Part shown: piece by piece, positions 1 through 7,389 of the stretch
Numbering within the stretch: the first letter of the stretch is position 1
How the letters are laid out: the number at the start of each line of letters is the position of its first letter
DNA from: Lachnospiraceae bacterium
GTDB taxonomy: Bacteria; Bacillota; Clostridia; Lachnospirales; Lachnospiraceae
DNA: 12,994 nt
Direction: 5' to 3'
Assembly (NCBI GenBank): GCA_009774615.1
Contig: VSOC01000056.1
Location: forward strand, 9,576-22,569
Made by a program: the position numbers and the translations under genes
Notes under the pieces: generated by a model
Databases searched by the model: none
Told to the model about the DNA's origin: nothing
Seen by the model: the letters and a program-made list of their open reading frames with translations, nothing else

Positions 1-365
1 TGATTCTGCTGCCCTGGATAAGTCTGCTGACTTTGCTGTCCTGCATAAGGCGGCTGATTCTGCCAGGGCGCGTTTGTTTGTCCGGGATTTTGCTGTCCCG
101 GATAAGGTGGTTCGGGATAGAACTGTCCTGGGTACGGCTGCTGATCCTGCAAGGAAGGTATCTGCTGTTCCGGATTTGGACGTTCTGCCTGCCAGGAAGG
201 GGTTGGTTCTTCATTTACTGTATTCTCAGGCGCAGTATTGTCGTTTTCTGCTTCCAAGTCATTATTATTGTCATTGTCAATATTGTTTTTATCATTTATA
301 TTATCGTTACTGCTATCACTATGAGAAAATTGATTATCGAATTCCATATCTTTTTGTTCACTCAT
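1..365 (-). CDS. Asn/Asp- then Gln/Pro/Tyr-rich protein, N-terminal part only
   Basis: An open frame starts at ATG (base 365, minus strand) and runs without a stop for 121 codons to the window edge. A good ribosome binding site, GGAGG, lies 7 bases upstream of the ATG. Residues 1-50 are acidic and very rich in Asn and Asp. From about residue 65 the chain becomes Gln/Pro/Gly/Tyr-rich, with spaced copies of PYPGQ-like units (PYPGQF, PYPGQQ, PYAGQQ, TYPGQQ). No signal peptide or membrane segment is present in the visible part. In Firmicutes, such low-complexity N-termini often precede a short membrane domain (DUF4190- or TM2-like), but that part is outside the window, so this is inference. A good promoter sits about 95 bases upstream. 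The function cannot be told. The frame is well supported by its RBS, promoter and repeat periodicity. Confidence 0.8.
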   Translation of the reverse strand, partial: MSEQKDMEFDNQFSHSDSSNDNINDKNNIDNDNNNDLEAENDNTAPENTVNEEPTPSWQAERPNPEQQIPSLQDQQPYPGQFYPEPPYPGQQNPGQTNAPWQNQPPYAGQQSQQTYPGQQN

Positions 366-458
366 TTTGTGTCCTCCATGATAAATATTTTACTGCTTGA
401 TTATTATATTTTTTCCAGTCCTCCCTGATAAGTATTGGAGAATTTCGCCATGGCAAGT

Positions 459-487
459 ATTGTACCATGAATGGAAGCTATTGTCCA
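459..487 (-). promoter_or_regulatory. Sigma-A type promoter for the Gln/Pro-rich gene
   Basis: Read on the minus strand, the -35 box is TGGACA (bases 487-482), followed by a 17-base spacer and the -10 box TACAAT (464-459). Each box has one mismatch to consensus and the spacing is ideal. Transcription would start near 452, giving a leader of about 85 bases before the ATG at 365. The rest of the 366-682 gap is AT-rich and has several TATAAT-like strings (545-550, 594-599) without matching -35 boxes. I see no RNA gene or terminator there. Confidence 0.6.
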
Positions 488-623
488 GACGAATAGCATC
501 TTCCTGCAAATAAAAGTTGCTGAAATTATAAAGATATGTTGTCTTATAATGGAATAAACCATTGCATTTTATGAATAAAACATTAAATGTAGGATATAAT
601 TTGATAAAAAACGAAAAATTATA

Positions 624-654
624 TTGCGTTTTTTGTAAAAGATGGTATTATAAT
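624..654 (+). promoter_or_regulatory. Possible promoter of the ATPase/TOPRIM cassette
   Basis: A TTGCGT box (624-629) lies 16 bases from TATTAT (646-651) or 19 bases from a perfect TATAAT (649-654). The perfect -10 overlaps the ATG at 653, so that ATG would be at or before the transcription start. This favours the downstream ATG at 683 as the real start of the ATPase. The spacing is imperfect either way, so this is only a candidate. Confidence 0.4.
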
Positions 655-682
655 GATAAATGACAGAAAGGATAGGCGACTT

Positions 683-1975
683 ATGAAAATTCAAAGAATT
701 GCATTGGATGGTTTCAGAAATTTGAGTAATATCAATATTGCATTTAGCAAGATTACTTCATTAGTTGCGTTGAATAATTTTGGTAAGTCTAATGTATTAT
801 CGGGCATTGATTTTGGCATTGATTTTATGAAGTATAATGAGGAACAGAGGAAAACTGTCATGGGTTCAGATAGTGTTATGCCGCTTGGCAAGGCTTCTCT
901 GGATAAAGATTTTCGATATGAAATTGAAATGACTACAATGGTTGACTCTGTTAAATATCGTATTATTTACGGCTTTGCTTTTGGATGGCTGCGGACAAAA
1001 AAAGACGAAGCAGGTATTAAAAATGAATATTTAAAAGTAAAGGTTGATGAAAAAGGAAAAAAATACAACCAGCTTATTAATAGACAAGAGCAGGAAGCAT
1101 TCTATAGGAGTTCAGAAACGGGAAGGTGTGCTACGCCTACCCGGATAGGTAATCTGGAATTAGTTGTCAATAAGTTAAAAGCATTTGATCATCTATACTA
1201 TATAGAAATAATTAAAAGATTGAATGATTTAAAGCTGTATGTGGAAAACAGCCTTGATCCTAAAGAATTTTATATGCCAAAGTTTATTATAAGTAAGAGA
1301 AACCCAGAATATTTTATTGATTCGCGCAGTCTGCCGAGAGTGATTGCGAAATTGAAACAAATCAATCCGGGAAAATTTGAGTTGCTATTAGATGCTTATA
1401 AAAGTTTATTTCCTGATATTGAGGATGTAATTGTTAAGGAAATCCAGATTTCTAGTGAGGGAACAGTAGTTATTCCTGATGATGTGCCATTTGTTGTTTC
1501 GGATAGTGTCTATTTGCTGTTTGTTCGTGATAAAAATTTATGCAGGCTAATTGATTTTGAAGCAATGTCGGATGGTGCGAAAAGGGTATTTATGATTTTG
1601 ACCAAAATTATAATGGCAAGCTTAGAGGAAAGAAATATATCTCTGATTGCCATTGAAGAACCTGAGAATTCCATTCATCCATCGTTATTTCGGACATATT
1701 TGCAGATAATTGCCGATTTACTGGATGACTGTAAGGTAATAATTACAAGTCATTCCCCATATATTATTAGCTTTATGAATTTAGACAGCATTTATGTCGG
1801 CATACATCGGGAGGATGGAATGGCCGAATTCCATGGATTTAAGAGGAGCAAAGAAAAAACACTTGAAAATGATGCGGATTCACTTGACATGGGTATGGGA
1901 GATTATATTTTCTCTATGTTGGCGGATAACGAAAGCGAAATTGAAGAATATCTGGAGTGTGATACCATTGAATAA
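683..1975 (+). CDS. AAA/ABC-type ATPase, OLD/AbiL-like defence ATPase candidate
   Basis: A 430-residue ATPase of the SMC/ABC-like AAA class seen in OLD-type nuclease systems. Visible motifs are an N-terminal beta strand and RNL segment (residues 1-25), a Walker A-like ALNNFGKSN (29-37), an ABC-signature-like MSDGAKR (295-301), Walker B LIAIEEPENSIHP (321-333) and a switch TSHSP (355-359). The region between Walker A and the signature is long and unrecognised. The first glycine of the canonical Walker A (GxNxxGKS) is Ala29 here, an oddity. I chose ATG 683 over ATG 653 because GAAAGGA sits 10 bases upstream and because 653 overlaps the likely -10 box. The last 8 bases overlap the next gene, a TOPRIM-like protein, suggesting translational coupling and a joint complex. 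In known families such ATPases sense or scaffold while the TOPRIM partner cuts or acts as toxin (OLD, PARIS, AbiL); applying that here is inference. Base composition is clearly more AT-rich than tex, which fits horizontal acquisition. Confidence 0.8.
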   Translation: MKIQRIALDGFRNLSNINIAFSKITSLVALNNFGKSNVLSGIDFGIDFMKYNEEQRKTVMGSDSVMPLGKASLDKDFRYEIEMTTMVDSVKYRIIYGFAFGWLRTKKDEAGIKNEYLKVKVDEKGKKYNQLINRQEQEAFYRSSETGRCATPTRIGNLELVVNKLKAFDHLYYIEIIKRLNDLKLYVENSLDPKEFYMPKFIISKRNPEYFIDSRSLPRVIAKLKQINPGKFELLLDAYKSLFPDIEDVIVKEIQISSEGTVVIPDDVPFVVSDSVYLLFVRDKNLCRLIDFEAMSDGAKRVFMILTKIIMASLEERNISLIAIEEPENSIHPSLFRTYLQIIADLLDDCKVIITSHSPYIISFMNLDSIYVGIHREDGMAEFHGFKRSKEKTLENDADSLDMGMGDYIFSMLADNESEIEEYLECDTIE

Positions 1976-2432
1976 ATGCTTAGTGTTGTTTGTTGAAGGT
2001 CAAACGGAAGTTGAGTTTTATAAGGCACTCATAAAATATATAAGAGAATGTCATGCGGAAAAAAAACTTGAACATAAAGTGATTTACAGAAATATAGATG
2101 GAATAGGCGGATATAAAAAAGAAGTAAATCGGATTTTTTTAAAAGAAGTTTTGCCTAAAGTGGAAGGATATCAAGTAACGGTTGCTCTTTGCTATGATAC
2201 AGATGTATTCGGTTATGTACAAAAGCCTAAAATTAATTGGAAAGAAGTGGAAAAAATCTTAAAGGAGGATGGAGCACATAAAGTGCTGCATATCAAGGCG
2301 GAAAAATCAATAGAAGATTGGTTTCTGGTTGATAAGGAAGGCATAAAACGTTTTTTAAAGCTAAGTTCGGATGTAATTCCACAAGGTTCTAGTGGATATG
2401 AGAAATTGAAATATTTGTTTAAAAAAGCATAA
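1968..2432 (+). CDS. TOPRIM-like partner protein, frameshifted and C-terminally truncated
   Basis: The likely start is TTG 1968, with GGAG 10 bases upstream inside the end of the ATPase gene; GTG 1959 is possible but lies too close to that site. The intact frame gives 154 residues. It opens with a hydrophobic strand ending in an acidic residue, LFVEGQTEVEF (Glu10), followed by the acidic pair CYDTD (Asp77, Asp79). This is the Glu...DxD arrangement of TOPRIM metal sites. A later block, KSIEDWFLVD (113-122), looks conserved in character. The frame stops at TAA 2430-2432, just after a run of six A (2421-2426). In the next frame the reading continues for about 45 more codons to a stop at 2571. 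Removing one A from the run joins the two parts into a protein of about 200 residues. So this is a decayed allele, a sequencing indel, or a gene expressed through slippage. The exact family (DUF4276, RloB, AbiLii or AriB-like) cannot be settled by eye. Confidence 0.65.
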   Translation: MNKCLVLFVEGQTEVEFYKALIKYIRECHAEKKLEHKVIYRNIDGIGGYKKEVNRIFLKEVLPKVEGYQVTVALCYDTDVFGYVQKPKINWKEVEKILKEDGAHKVLHIKAEKSIEDWFLVDKEGIKRFLKLSSDVIPQGSSGYEKLKYLFKKA

Positions 2433-2571
2433 GATATATGCGAAAAAGGGGCGTGAGGTCAATGGACTTGTTCAGGCTTTAGATATTGGTTTGATTAGCA
2501 GAGAAGCAGCAAAAGGCTTGGATCTGTTGTATAAAGAATTGGGAGTACGGGGTGATATAAGCAAAATTTAA
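2433..2571 (+). pseudogene. Detached C-terminal segment of the TOPRIM-like gene
   Basis: From ATA 2434 to TAA 2569-2571 the +1 frame encodes 45 codons with no stop, starting IYAKKGREVNGLVQALDIG and ending GVRGDISKI. The segment has a natural amphipathic protein composition and the same AT-rich base use as the preceding gene. It has no RBS or good start of its own, and it joins smoothly to KYLFKK if one A of the A6 run at 2421-2426 is skipped. I read it as the former C-terminus of the TOPRIM-like protein. A programmed -1 shift would not rescue it: that frame meets TAA at 2420-2422, and the required shift is +1 or -2. Confidence 0.65.
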
Positions 2572-2609
2572 GGTACACAGGACCAGGGATGTGAAAAGTT
2601 AAATAAACA

Positions 2610-2638
2610 TTGCGAAAGCCGCCAAGATGAATTATAAT
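2610..2638 (+). promoter_or_regulatory. Promoter of tex
   Basis: TTGCGA (2610-2615), a 17-base spacer and a perfect TATAAT (2633-2638) lie upstream of tex. Transcription would start near 2645, about 32 bases before the ATG at 2677. AGAGG (2661-2665) serves as the RBS. No terminator is visible between the defence-like cassette and this promoter. Confidence 0.65.
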
Positions 2639-2676
2639 AAGACAATCGACCAAGTACATGAGAGGTAAACCAAGAC

Positions 2677-5100
2677 ATGGATATTATTAAAGCATTACAG
2701 GAAGAACTTCAGATTACCCGTCACCAGGTGGAGGCTGCGGTTAAGCTTATTGACGAGGGGAATACTATTCCGTTTATTGCCCGCTACCGCAAGGAGGCAA
2801 CCGGTTCGCTGAATGACGAGGTGCTGAGAAATCTTGACGAGCGCCTTCGCTATCTGCGCAATCTTGAGGATAAAAAGGCCCAGGTGATTGCAACCATCCG
2901 TGAGCAGGAGAAATTAACGCCGGAGTTAGAGCAGCAGATTCTGGATGCGAAAACCCTGGTTGCGGTAGAAGATTTATATCGGCCTTACCGCCCCAAGCGC
3001 CGCACCCGTGCAACGATTGCCAGGGAAAAGGGGCTGGAGCCTCTGGCGGAAATTATTCTTGCCCAGGCTGCGGATGTGCCGGTTGAGCAGTCGGCTGCGG
3101 TTTTTGCTGACCCGGAAAAGGGTGTGGAAACGGTGATGGACGCCATCAACGGGGCGCTCGATATTATCGCCGAGGGCATTTCCGATGATGCGAAGCACCG
3201 CACCTACATCCGTGATATCACCGTGCAGGAGGGGCTGATTCAGTCTGAAGCCAAGGATGAAACCGCGCAGACGGTGTATGAGATGTACTACCATTATGAA
3301 GAGCCGGTAGCCAAGGCGGCGGGGCACCGTGTCCTGGCGTTAAACCGGGGTGAGGCGGAGAAGGTGCTTACGGTAAAGATCATTGCCCCGGAAGAAAGGA
3401 TTCTCCGCTATCTGGAAAAGCAGGTGAATACGGAGGACAACCCCCATACTGCCCCGCTGTTAAAGGCAGCTTCCGAGGACAGCTACCGCCGTCTGATTGC
3501 CCCGGCGATCGAGCGGGAGATCCGCAATGAATTAACGGAAAAAGCCGAGGACGGCGCTATCCGGGTGTTTGGAAAGAATCTGGAACAGCTTCTGATGCAG
3601 CCGCCCATCACCGGGCAGGTGGTGTTAGGCTGGGACCCGGCGTTTCGGACGGGCTGTAAGCTGGCGGTGGTTGACGCCACGGGAAAGGTGCTTCATACGG
3701 TGGTGATTTATCCGACGGAGCCGCAGAATAAAGTAAAAGAAGCCAAGGAAACGCTGAAAAAGCTGATTGAAACCTATCATATTACACTGATTTCCGTGGG
3801 CAATGGCACCGCGTCCCGGGAGTCGGAGCAGGTGATTGTAGAACTTTTAAAGGAAATCCCGCAGAAGGTGCAGTACGTGATTGTCAATGAGGCCGGGGCA
3901 TCGGTCTATTCGGCAAGCAAGCTGGCGACGGAGGAGTTCCCGGAGTTTGATGTGGGACAGCGAAGCGCGGCTTCCATTGCCCGCCGTCTTCAGGACCCGC
4001 TGGCGGAGCTGGTGAAAATCGAACCGAAGGCTATCGGTGTCGGTCAGTACCAGCACGATATGAACCAGAAGCATCTGGGCGAAACCTTAAGCGGGGTGGT
4101 GGAGGACTGTGTAAATAAGGTCGGCGTGGATTTAAATACAGCTTCGCCTTCGCTTTTAGAGTATGTTTCCGGGATCAGCAAGGCCCTGGCTAAGAGCATT
4201 GTCGCCTACCGCGAGGAAAACGGGGCGTTTACCAACCGCAGGCAGCTGTTAAAGGTGACAAAGCTTGGCCCCAAGGCGTTTGAGCAGTGCGCTGGCTTTC
4301 TGCGGATTAAGGACGGCGATAACCCCTTAGATTACACCGGAGTACACCCGGAAAGCTACCAGGCAGCACAAAGACTTCTGGAAAAGATGAAGATAACCCC
4401 GCAGGAACTGTTAAAGGGACCCAGCAGCTTTTTTATCCGGGATTATGCTGTGCTGGCGGAAGAGCTGGGAATTGGTGAGCCGACGCTGCGGGATATTGTG
4501 AAGGAATTATCAAGCCCGGGAAGAGATCCACGCGACGAGATGCCAAGGCCGATTCTTCGGACGGATGTGATGAATCTGGAGGATTTAAAGCCAGGGATGA
4601 TTTTAAAGGGAACCGTGCGCAATGTGATTGATTTCGGTGCCTTTGTCGATATCGGCGTTCATCATGACGGCCTGGTGCACATTTCGGAGATGGCCAACCG
4701 GTATATCGAACATCCCCTGGAAGCGGTGAGCGTGGGTGATATCGTCGATGTCCGGGTATTGTCCGTTGATGTGGCGAAGGAGAGAATCGCGCTTTCGATG
4801 AAGCTGGAGGAAACGTCAAAGGAGAATCGGGCATCCCAGGCAGGAGGCGAAAGGAACTCGTCCGGTAAAAAAGGCCAGGGGCAGGATAACCGGAAGCGTC
4901 AGGGCCAGGGAAGCGGTTCGGGGCAGAAGAGTTATGGTCAGGATGACCGGAAGCGTCAGGGGCAGGATAACCGGAAGAGCCAGGGCAGAGGTTCCGAGCA
5001 GAAGAACCATGAAGGAAGCACGGCAGATAACCGCAGAAAAAGAGAGGATGGCGGCGTAAAGATCCCCAACCGCGGAATTTTTGCCGGGAAGAGAATTTGA
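2677..5100 (+). CDS. tex: Tex-family RNA-binding transcription accessory protein
   Basis: An 807-residue protein with the full Tex/YhgF order. The helical N-terminal domain (about 1-190) contains IPFIARYRKEATGSL-type sequence. An RNase H-like YqgF domain starts at GWDPAFRTGC (318 on). Helix-hairpin-helix repeats (about 486-550) contain LNTASPSLLEYVSG and an LGPKAFEQ stretch. A C-terminal S1 RNA-binding domain (about 637-708) contains GTVRNVIDFGAFVDIGV and HDGLVHISEM. Tex proteins bind nucleic acid and influence transcription and RNA metabolism, though the exact reaction is not settled. The protein is longer than the common length of about 720-780 because of a roughly 90-residue Gly/Gln/Arg/Lys/Asp tail after the S1 domain, which contains near-repeats such as GQDNRKRQGQ. 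The tail is basic and disordered-looking, so an accessory RNA-binding role is an inference. The start is supported by AGAGG 11 bases upstream. Confidence 0.95.
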   Translation: MDIIKALQEELQITRHQVEAAVKLIDEGNTIPFIARYRKEATGSLNDEVLRNLDERLRYLRNLEDKKAQVIATIREQEKLTPELEQQILDAKTLVAVEDLYRPYRPKRRTRATIAREKGLEPLAEIILAQAADVPVEQSAAVFADPEKGVETVMDAINGALDIIAEGISDDAKHRTYIRDITVQEGLIQSEAKDETAQTVYEMYYHYEEPVAKAAGHRVLALNRGEAEKVLTVKIIAPEERILRYLEKQVNTEDNPHTAPLLKAASEDSYRRLIAPAIEREIRNELTEKAEDGAIRVFGKNLEQLLMQPPITGQVVLGWDPAFRTGCKLAVVDATGKVLHTVVIYPTEPQNKVKEAKETLKKLIETYHITLISVGNGTASRESEQVIVELLKEIPQKVQYVIVNEAGASVYSASKLATEEFPEFDVGQRSAASIARRLQDPLAELVKIEPKAIGVGQYQHDMNQKHLGETLSGVVEDCVNKVGVDLNTASPSLLEYVSGISKALAKSIVAYREENGAFTNRRQLLKVTKLGPKAFEQCAGFLRIKDGDNPLDYTGVHPESYQAAQRLLEKMKITPQELLKGPSSFFIRDYAVLAEELGIGEPTLRDIVKELSSPGRDPRDEMPRPILRTDVMNLEDLKPGMILKGTVRNVIDFGAFVDIGVHHDGLVHISEMANRYIEHPLEAVSVGDIVDVRVLSVDVAKERIALSMKLEETSKENRASQAGGERNSSGKKGQGQDNRKRQGQGSGSGQKSYGQDDRKRQGQDNRKSQGRGSEQKNHEGSTADNRRKREDGGVKIPNRGIFAGKRI
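4878..4986 (+). repeat. In-frame degenerate repeats in the tex tail
   Basis: Three near copies of a unit reading GGCAGGATAACCGGAAG are present, at about 4879, 4937 (with TCAGGATGACC) and 4960. They are separated by Gly/Ser/Gln-rich codons and encode GQD(N/D)RK(R/S)QG units. All keep the reading frame. This is a likely hotspot for length variation between strains through slippage or recombination. Confidence 0.6.
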
Positions 5101-5173
5101 CGTTTGACACTTTGAACGATTTGATGCTTTTGCGTGTTTTTATTTATTCGGGTATTTAGGAGATAAAATAATT

Positions 5174-5683
5174 ATGGAAAAACCAAAAACCAGCTTTGCT
5201 TATGAAACAAAGCCTACAGCCAAGGAACTGTGGAAGTTTTCCATGATTTATGCCTACAAGGGAATCCGGGCAGGCGTAAATATCATTTTGGTCGGCGGGT
5301 CGCTTTTTCTTCTGCTGACCAGATGGGAAACGCTGGAGTTGTTTCAGCGCCTTATGCTGCTGTTTATTATTTTCCTGTTTGTTCTGTGGCAGCCGGTGAT
5401 GCTGTATTTAAAGTCGCTTCGCCAGGCCAAGGAACTGGAAAAACAGCCTCCTCTTTTGCTGAAGTTTACCCAGGAGGGCGTTGATGTTGCCCAGGGAGAA
5501 GAAGGGGGCCATGTGGCCTGGGAGGATATCGGAAGGATTGAAATTGTCGGCGGTATGGTGATTGTCTACGGCGATCGGGTACATGCCTCGCTGATTCCTC
5601 TGTCGGTGATTGGAAAGGATGAGGATGCATTCCGGTCACTGATTCGGGAAAAGCTTCCCAAGGTCAGGCGGAAAGGGATTTAA
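5174..5683 (+). CDS. YcxB-like membrane protein
   Basis: A 169-residue protein with two hydrophobic segments, about residues 34-49 and 60-78, joined by a short charged turn. A soluble C-terminal part (about 95-160) resembles the YcxB-like domain: F..EGVDV......HVAWEDIGRIEIV, then an IPLSVIG segment. YcxB-like proteins are inner-membrane proteins of unknown function. AGGAGA (5158-5163) lies 10 bases before the ATG. The gene sits 73 bases after tex and 14 bases before tsaE, so it probably belongs to the tsaE transcript. A TTGACA at 5104-5109 has no convincing -10 partner. The family call rests on the two-helix plus beta-rich layout and is moderately sure. Confidence 0.7.
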   Translation: MEKPKTSFAYETKPTAKELWKFSMIYAYKGIRAGVNIILVGGSLFLLLTRWETLELFQRLMLLFIIFLFVLWQPVMLYLKSLRQAKELEKQPPLLLKFTQEGVDVAQGEEGGHVAWEDIGRIEIVGGMVIVYGDRVHASLIPLSVIGKDEDAFRSLIREKLPKVRRKGI

Positions 5684-5697
5684 AGAAAGGATTATCC

Positions 5698-6150
5698 ATG
5701 GAACAAGGACAAAAAAGGCTGATAAGCCACGGGCCGGGAGAAACGTTTGCCCTGGGGGTACAGATGGGGAAGGAAGCTGTTCCGGGGCAGATTTTCTGCC
5801 TGGAAGGGGATCTGGGCGTGGGAAAAACCGTGTTTACGCAGGGATTTGCCCGGGGGCTTGGGATAGAACAAACCGTGAACAGCCCGACGTTTACCATTTT
5901 GCAGATTTACGAGGAAGGGCGGCTTCCCCTCTATCATTTTGATGTGTACCGCATCGGGGATATCGAAGAGATGGAGGAGATTGGCTATGAGGACTGCTTT
6001 TTCGGCGAAGGTGTCAGCCTGGTGGAATGGCCGGGATTGATTGAGGAGCTGATTCCCGGACATGCCCTTTGGATAACGATAAGAAAAGATATAAGCTGGG
6101 GATTTGATTACCGGGAGATTTTGATAGGAGAAAGGGAGGAAAGGGCATGA
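5698..6150 (+). CDS. tsaE: tRNA t6A synthesis ATPase TsaE
   Basis: TsaE (YdiB/YjeE family), 150 residues, is the P-loop ATPase that drives the TsaB-TsaD complex in making N6-threonylcarbamoyladenosine at position 37 of ANN-decoding tRNAs. Visible marks are Walker A GDLGVGKT (37-44), NSPTF (61-65), HFDVYR (80-85), an EEIGYEDCFF block (93-102) and VEWP (109-112), all typical of the family. Length is normal. The RBS AAAGGA lies directly after the upstream stop. The stop overlaps the tsaB start (ATGA at 6147-6150), a sign of translational coupling. Confidence 0.95.
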   Translation: MEQGQKRLISHGPGETFALGVQMGKEAVPGQIFCLEGDLGVGKTVFTQGFARGLGIEQTVNSPTFTILQIYEEGRLPLYHFDVYRIGDIEEMEEIGYEDCFFGEGVSLVEWPGLIEELIPGHALWITIRKDISWGFDYREILIGEREERA

Positions 6151-6845
6151 AGATATTAGGGATTGAAAGTTCCTCTCTGGTTGCCGGTGTGGCCCTGGTT
6201 ACGGACGGGGTTTTAACGGCAGAGTATACGATGAATGATAAGAAAACCCATTCCCAGACGCTTCTTCCTATGCTGGATGCTGTTGTACGGCTGTTAAATC
6301 TGGATTTAAACACCATTGACGGGATTGCGGTTTCTGCGGGGCCGGGGTCATTTACCGGGCTGAGGATAGGCTCGGCTACCGCCAAGGGGCTGGGACTGGC
6401 GCTGGACAAGCCCCTGATTTCCGTGCCGACCTTAGATGCCTTAGCCTATAATCTCTGGGGAAGTACGGCGCTTATCTGCCCGATTATGGATGCACGGCGA
6501 AATCAGGTGTATACGGGGCTTTACCATGTTTCCGAGAATCTCCAGGTGATAAAGCCTTCCTGTGCCATGGACATGCATGCGCTGGCTGGGGAGTTAAATG
6601 AACGGGGCGAGCAGGTGATTTTTCTTGGTGACGGTGTTCCCGTCTATCAGGAAGCGCTGTCAAAAGAACTTTATGTGCCGTTTTCCTTTGCCCCGGCGCA
6701 GATGAACCGGCAGAGGGCGGCAAGTGTGGCGGCCCTTGGCATACAATATTGGAAAGAAGGAAAATGGGAAACTGCCGCTTTGCATAAGCCGGAATACCTG
6801 CGCAAGCCCCAGGCGGAGCGGGAGAGAGAGGGGATTTCGCTTTGA
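6147..6845 (+). CDS. tsaB: tRNA t6A synthesis scaffold protein TsaB
   Basis: A 232-residue TsaB (YeaZ), the inactive ASKHA-fold partner that binds TsaD and TsaE during t6A37 formation. It begins MKILGIESSS and shows HSQTLLPML (35-43) and GPGSFTGLRIG (65-75), hallmark segments of the N-terminal lobe. It lacks the histidine metal site of TsaD, as expected. A strong GGGAGG site in the end of tsaE precedes the ATG. The gene overlaps tsaE by 4 bases at its start, and its last 4 bases overlap the TTG start of rimI. Confidence 0.95.
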   Translation: MKILGIESSSLVAGVALVTDGVLTAEYTMNDKKTHSQTLLPMLDAVVRLLNLDLNTIDGIAVSAGPGSFTGLRIGSATAKGLGLALDKPLISVPTLDALAYNLWGSTALICPIMDARRNQVYTGLYHVSENLQVIKPSCAMDMHALAGELNERGEQVIFLGDGVPVYQEALSKELYVPFSFAPAQMNRQRAASVAALGIQYWKEGKWETAALHKPEYLRKPQAEREREGISL

Positions 6846-7279
6846 AGATTCGGACATTGACTTTCGAGGATTTGGAGGAAGCAGCTAAGATCGAGTCTGC
6901 CTGTTTTCGGCAGAACTGGTCGAGGGCTGTGTTGGAGGAAAGCTTTTGCCGGGCCTGGAATTTGTTTTTCGGTGCAGAGGAAGGCGGGCATCTGGCGGCC
7001 TATGGATGTGCTTCGGTGATTGCCGGGGAGGGAGAGATCCTTCGCATTGCTGTTTTGGAGGGGTTCCGCCTTCGGGGAATCGGGAGAAAACTGCTGGAAG
7101 CGTTGGAAGAAGAATCCATAAAGAGGGGAGCAAAGATGCTGATGCTGGAGGTGCGCGAATCGAACCTGGCAGCCCGAAAACTTTACCTTCATGCGGGTTT
7201 TTCTGAGGAAGGGCAAAGAAAAGAGTATTACCGCGAGCCGAAAGAAGATGCCATTATTATGTGGAAGCGGAACCTGTAG
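6842..7279 (+). CDS. rimI: RimI-type N-alpha-acetyltransferase
   Basis: A 145-residue GNAT acetyltransferase of the RimI type, which acetylates the N-terminus of ribosomal protein S18 in E. coli. Acetyl-CoA binding motif A is R-L-R-G-I-G-R-K-L-L (76-85). It is followed by the RimI block EVRESNLAARKLY (103-115), GF (119-120) and a YY pair near 129-130. The start is TTG 6842, overlapping the tsaB stop, with AGGGG about 9 bases upstream. The TTG start probably lowers translation relative to tsaB. A tsaE-tsaB-rimI order is a common conserved cluster. The substrate in this organism is inferred from the family, not shown. Confidence 0.9.
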   Translation: MKIRTLTFEDLEEAAKIESACFRQNWSRAVLEESFCRAWNLFFGAEEGGHLAAYGCASVIAGEGEILRIAVLEGFRLRGIGRKLLEALEEESIKRGAKMLMLEVRESNLAARKLYLHAGFSEEGQRKEYYREPKEDAIIMWKRNL

Positions 7280-7349
7280 AGAAAACATGAAACAATTACC
7301 ACTCAAAATCGACAAATTTTGCGCTATACTTGGGGCAAGGGAAATTATC

Positions 7350-7389
7350 GTTACTGTTCATGCGGGTCTGTGAATGCGTGAATCGTAAC
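7350..7389 (-). mobile_element. 40-bp internally deleted miniature element
   Basis: A 40-bp sequence bounded by GTTACTGTTCATGC (7350-7363) and GCGTGAATCGTAAC (7376-7389), which match as inverted repeats at 11 of 14 positions. It is flanked by AAATTATC (7342-7349) and TAATTATC (7390-7397), a 7/8 direct repeat like a target duplication. Read on the minus strand, its first 22 bases match the left end of the 132-bp element at 7808-7939 (18/22). Its last 21 bases match that element's right end (18/21). It therefore looks like the same family with the middle removed, the join falling at a shared CAG. Confidence 0.6.

Noticed and set aside
301..312. TTATCGTTACTG, identical to part of the miniature-element left flank and end (7346-7357)
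   Set aside because: It lies inside the Asn/Asp-rich coding region, has no inverted partner and no flanking duplication; likely chance.
33..428. Plus-strand ORFs overlapping the left edge
   Set aside because: They are antisense to the Gln/Pro-rich minus-strand gene, have no good ribosome site, and their composition is the mirror of its repeats.
2415..2432. Programmed -1 frameshift at the TTTAAAAAAG site
   Set aside because: A -1 shift enters a frame that meets TAA at 2420-2422; the C-terminal frame needs +1 or -2.
4433..5110. Long minus-strand ORF opposite the 3' end of tex
   Set aside because: It is the shadow of a strongly coding plus-strand gene, Pro/Ser-rich as expected from antisense of the repeat tail.
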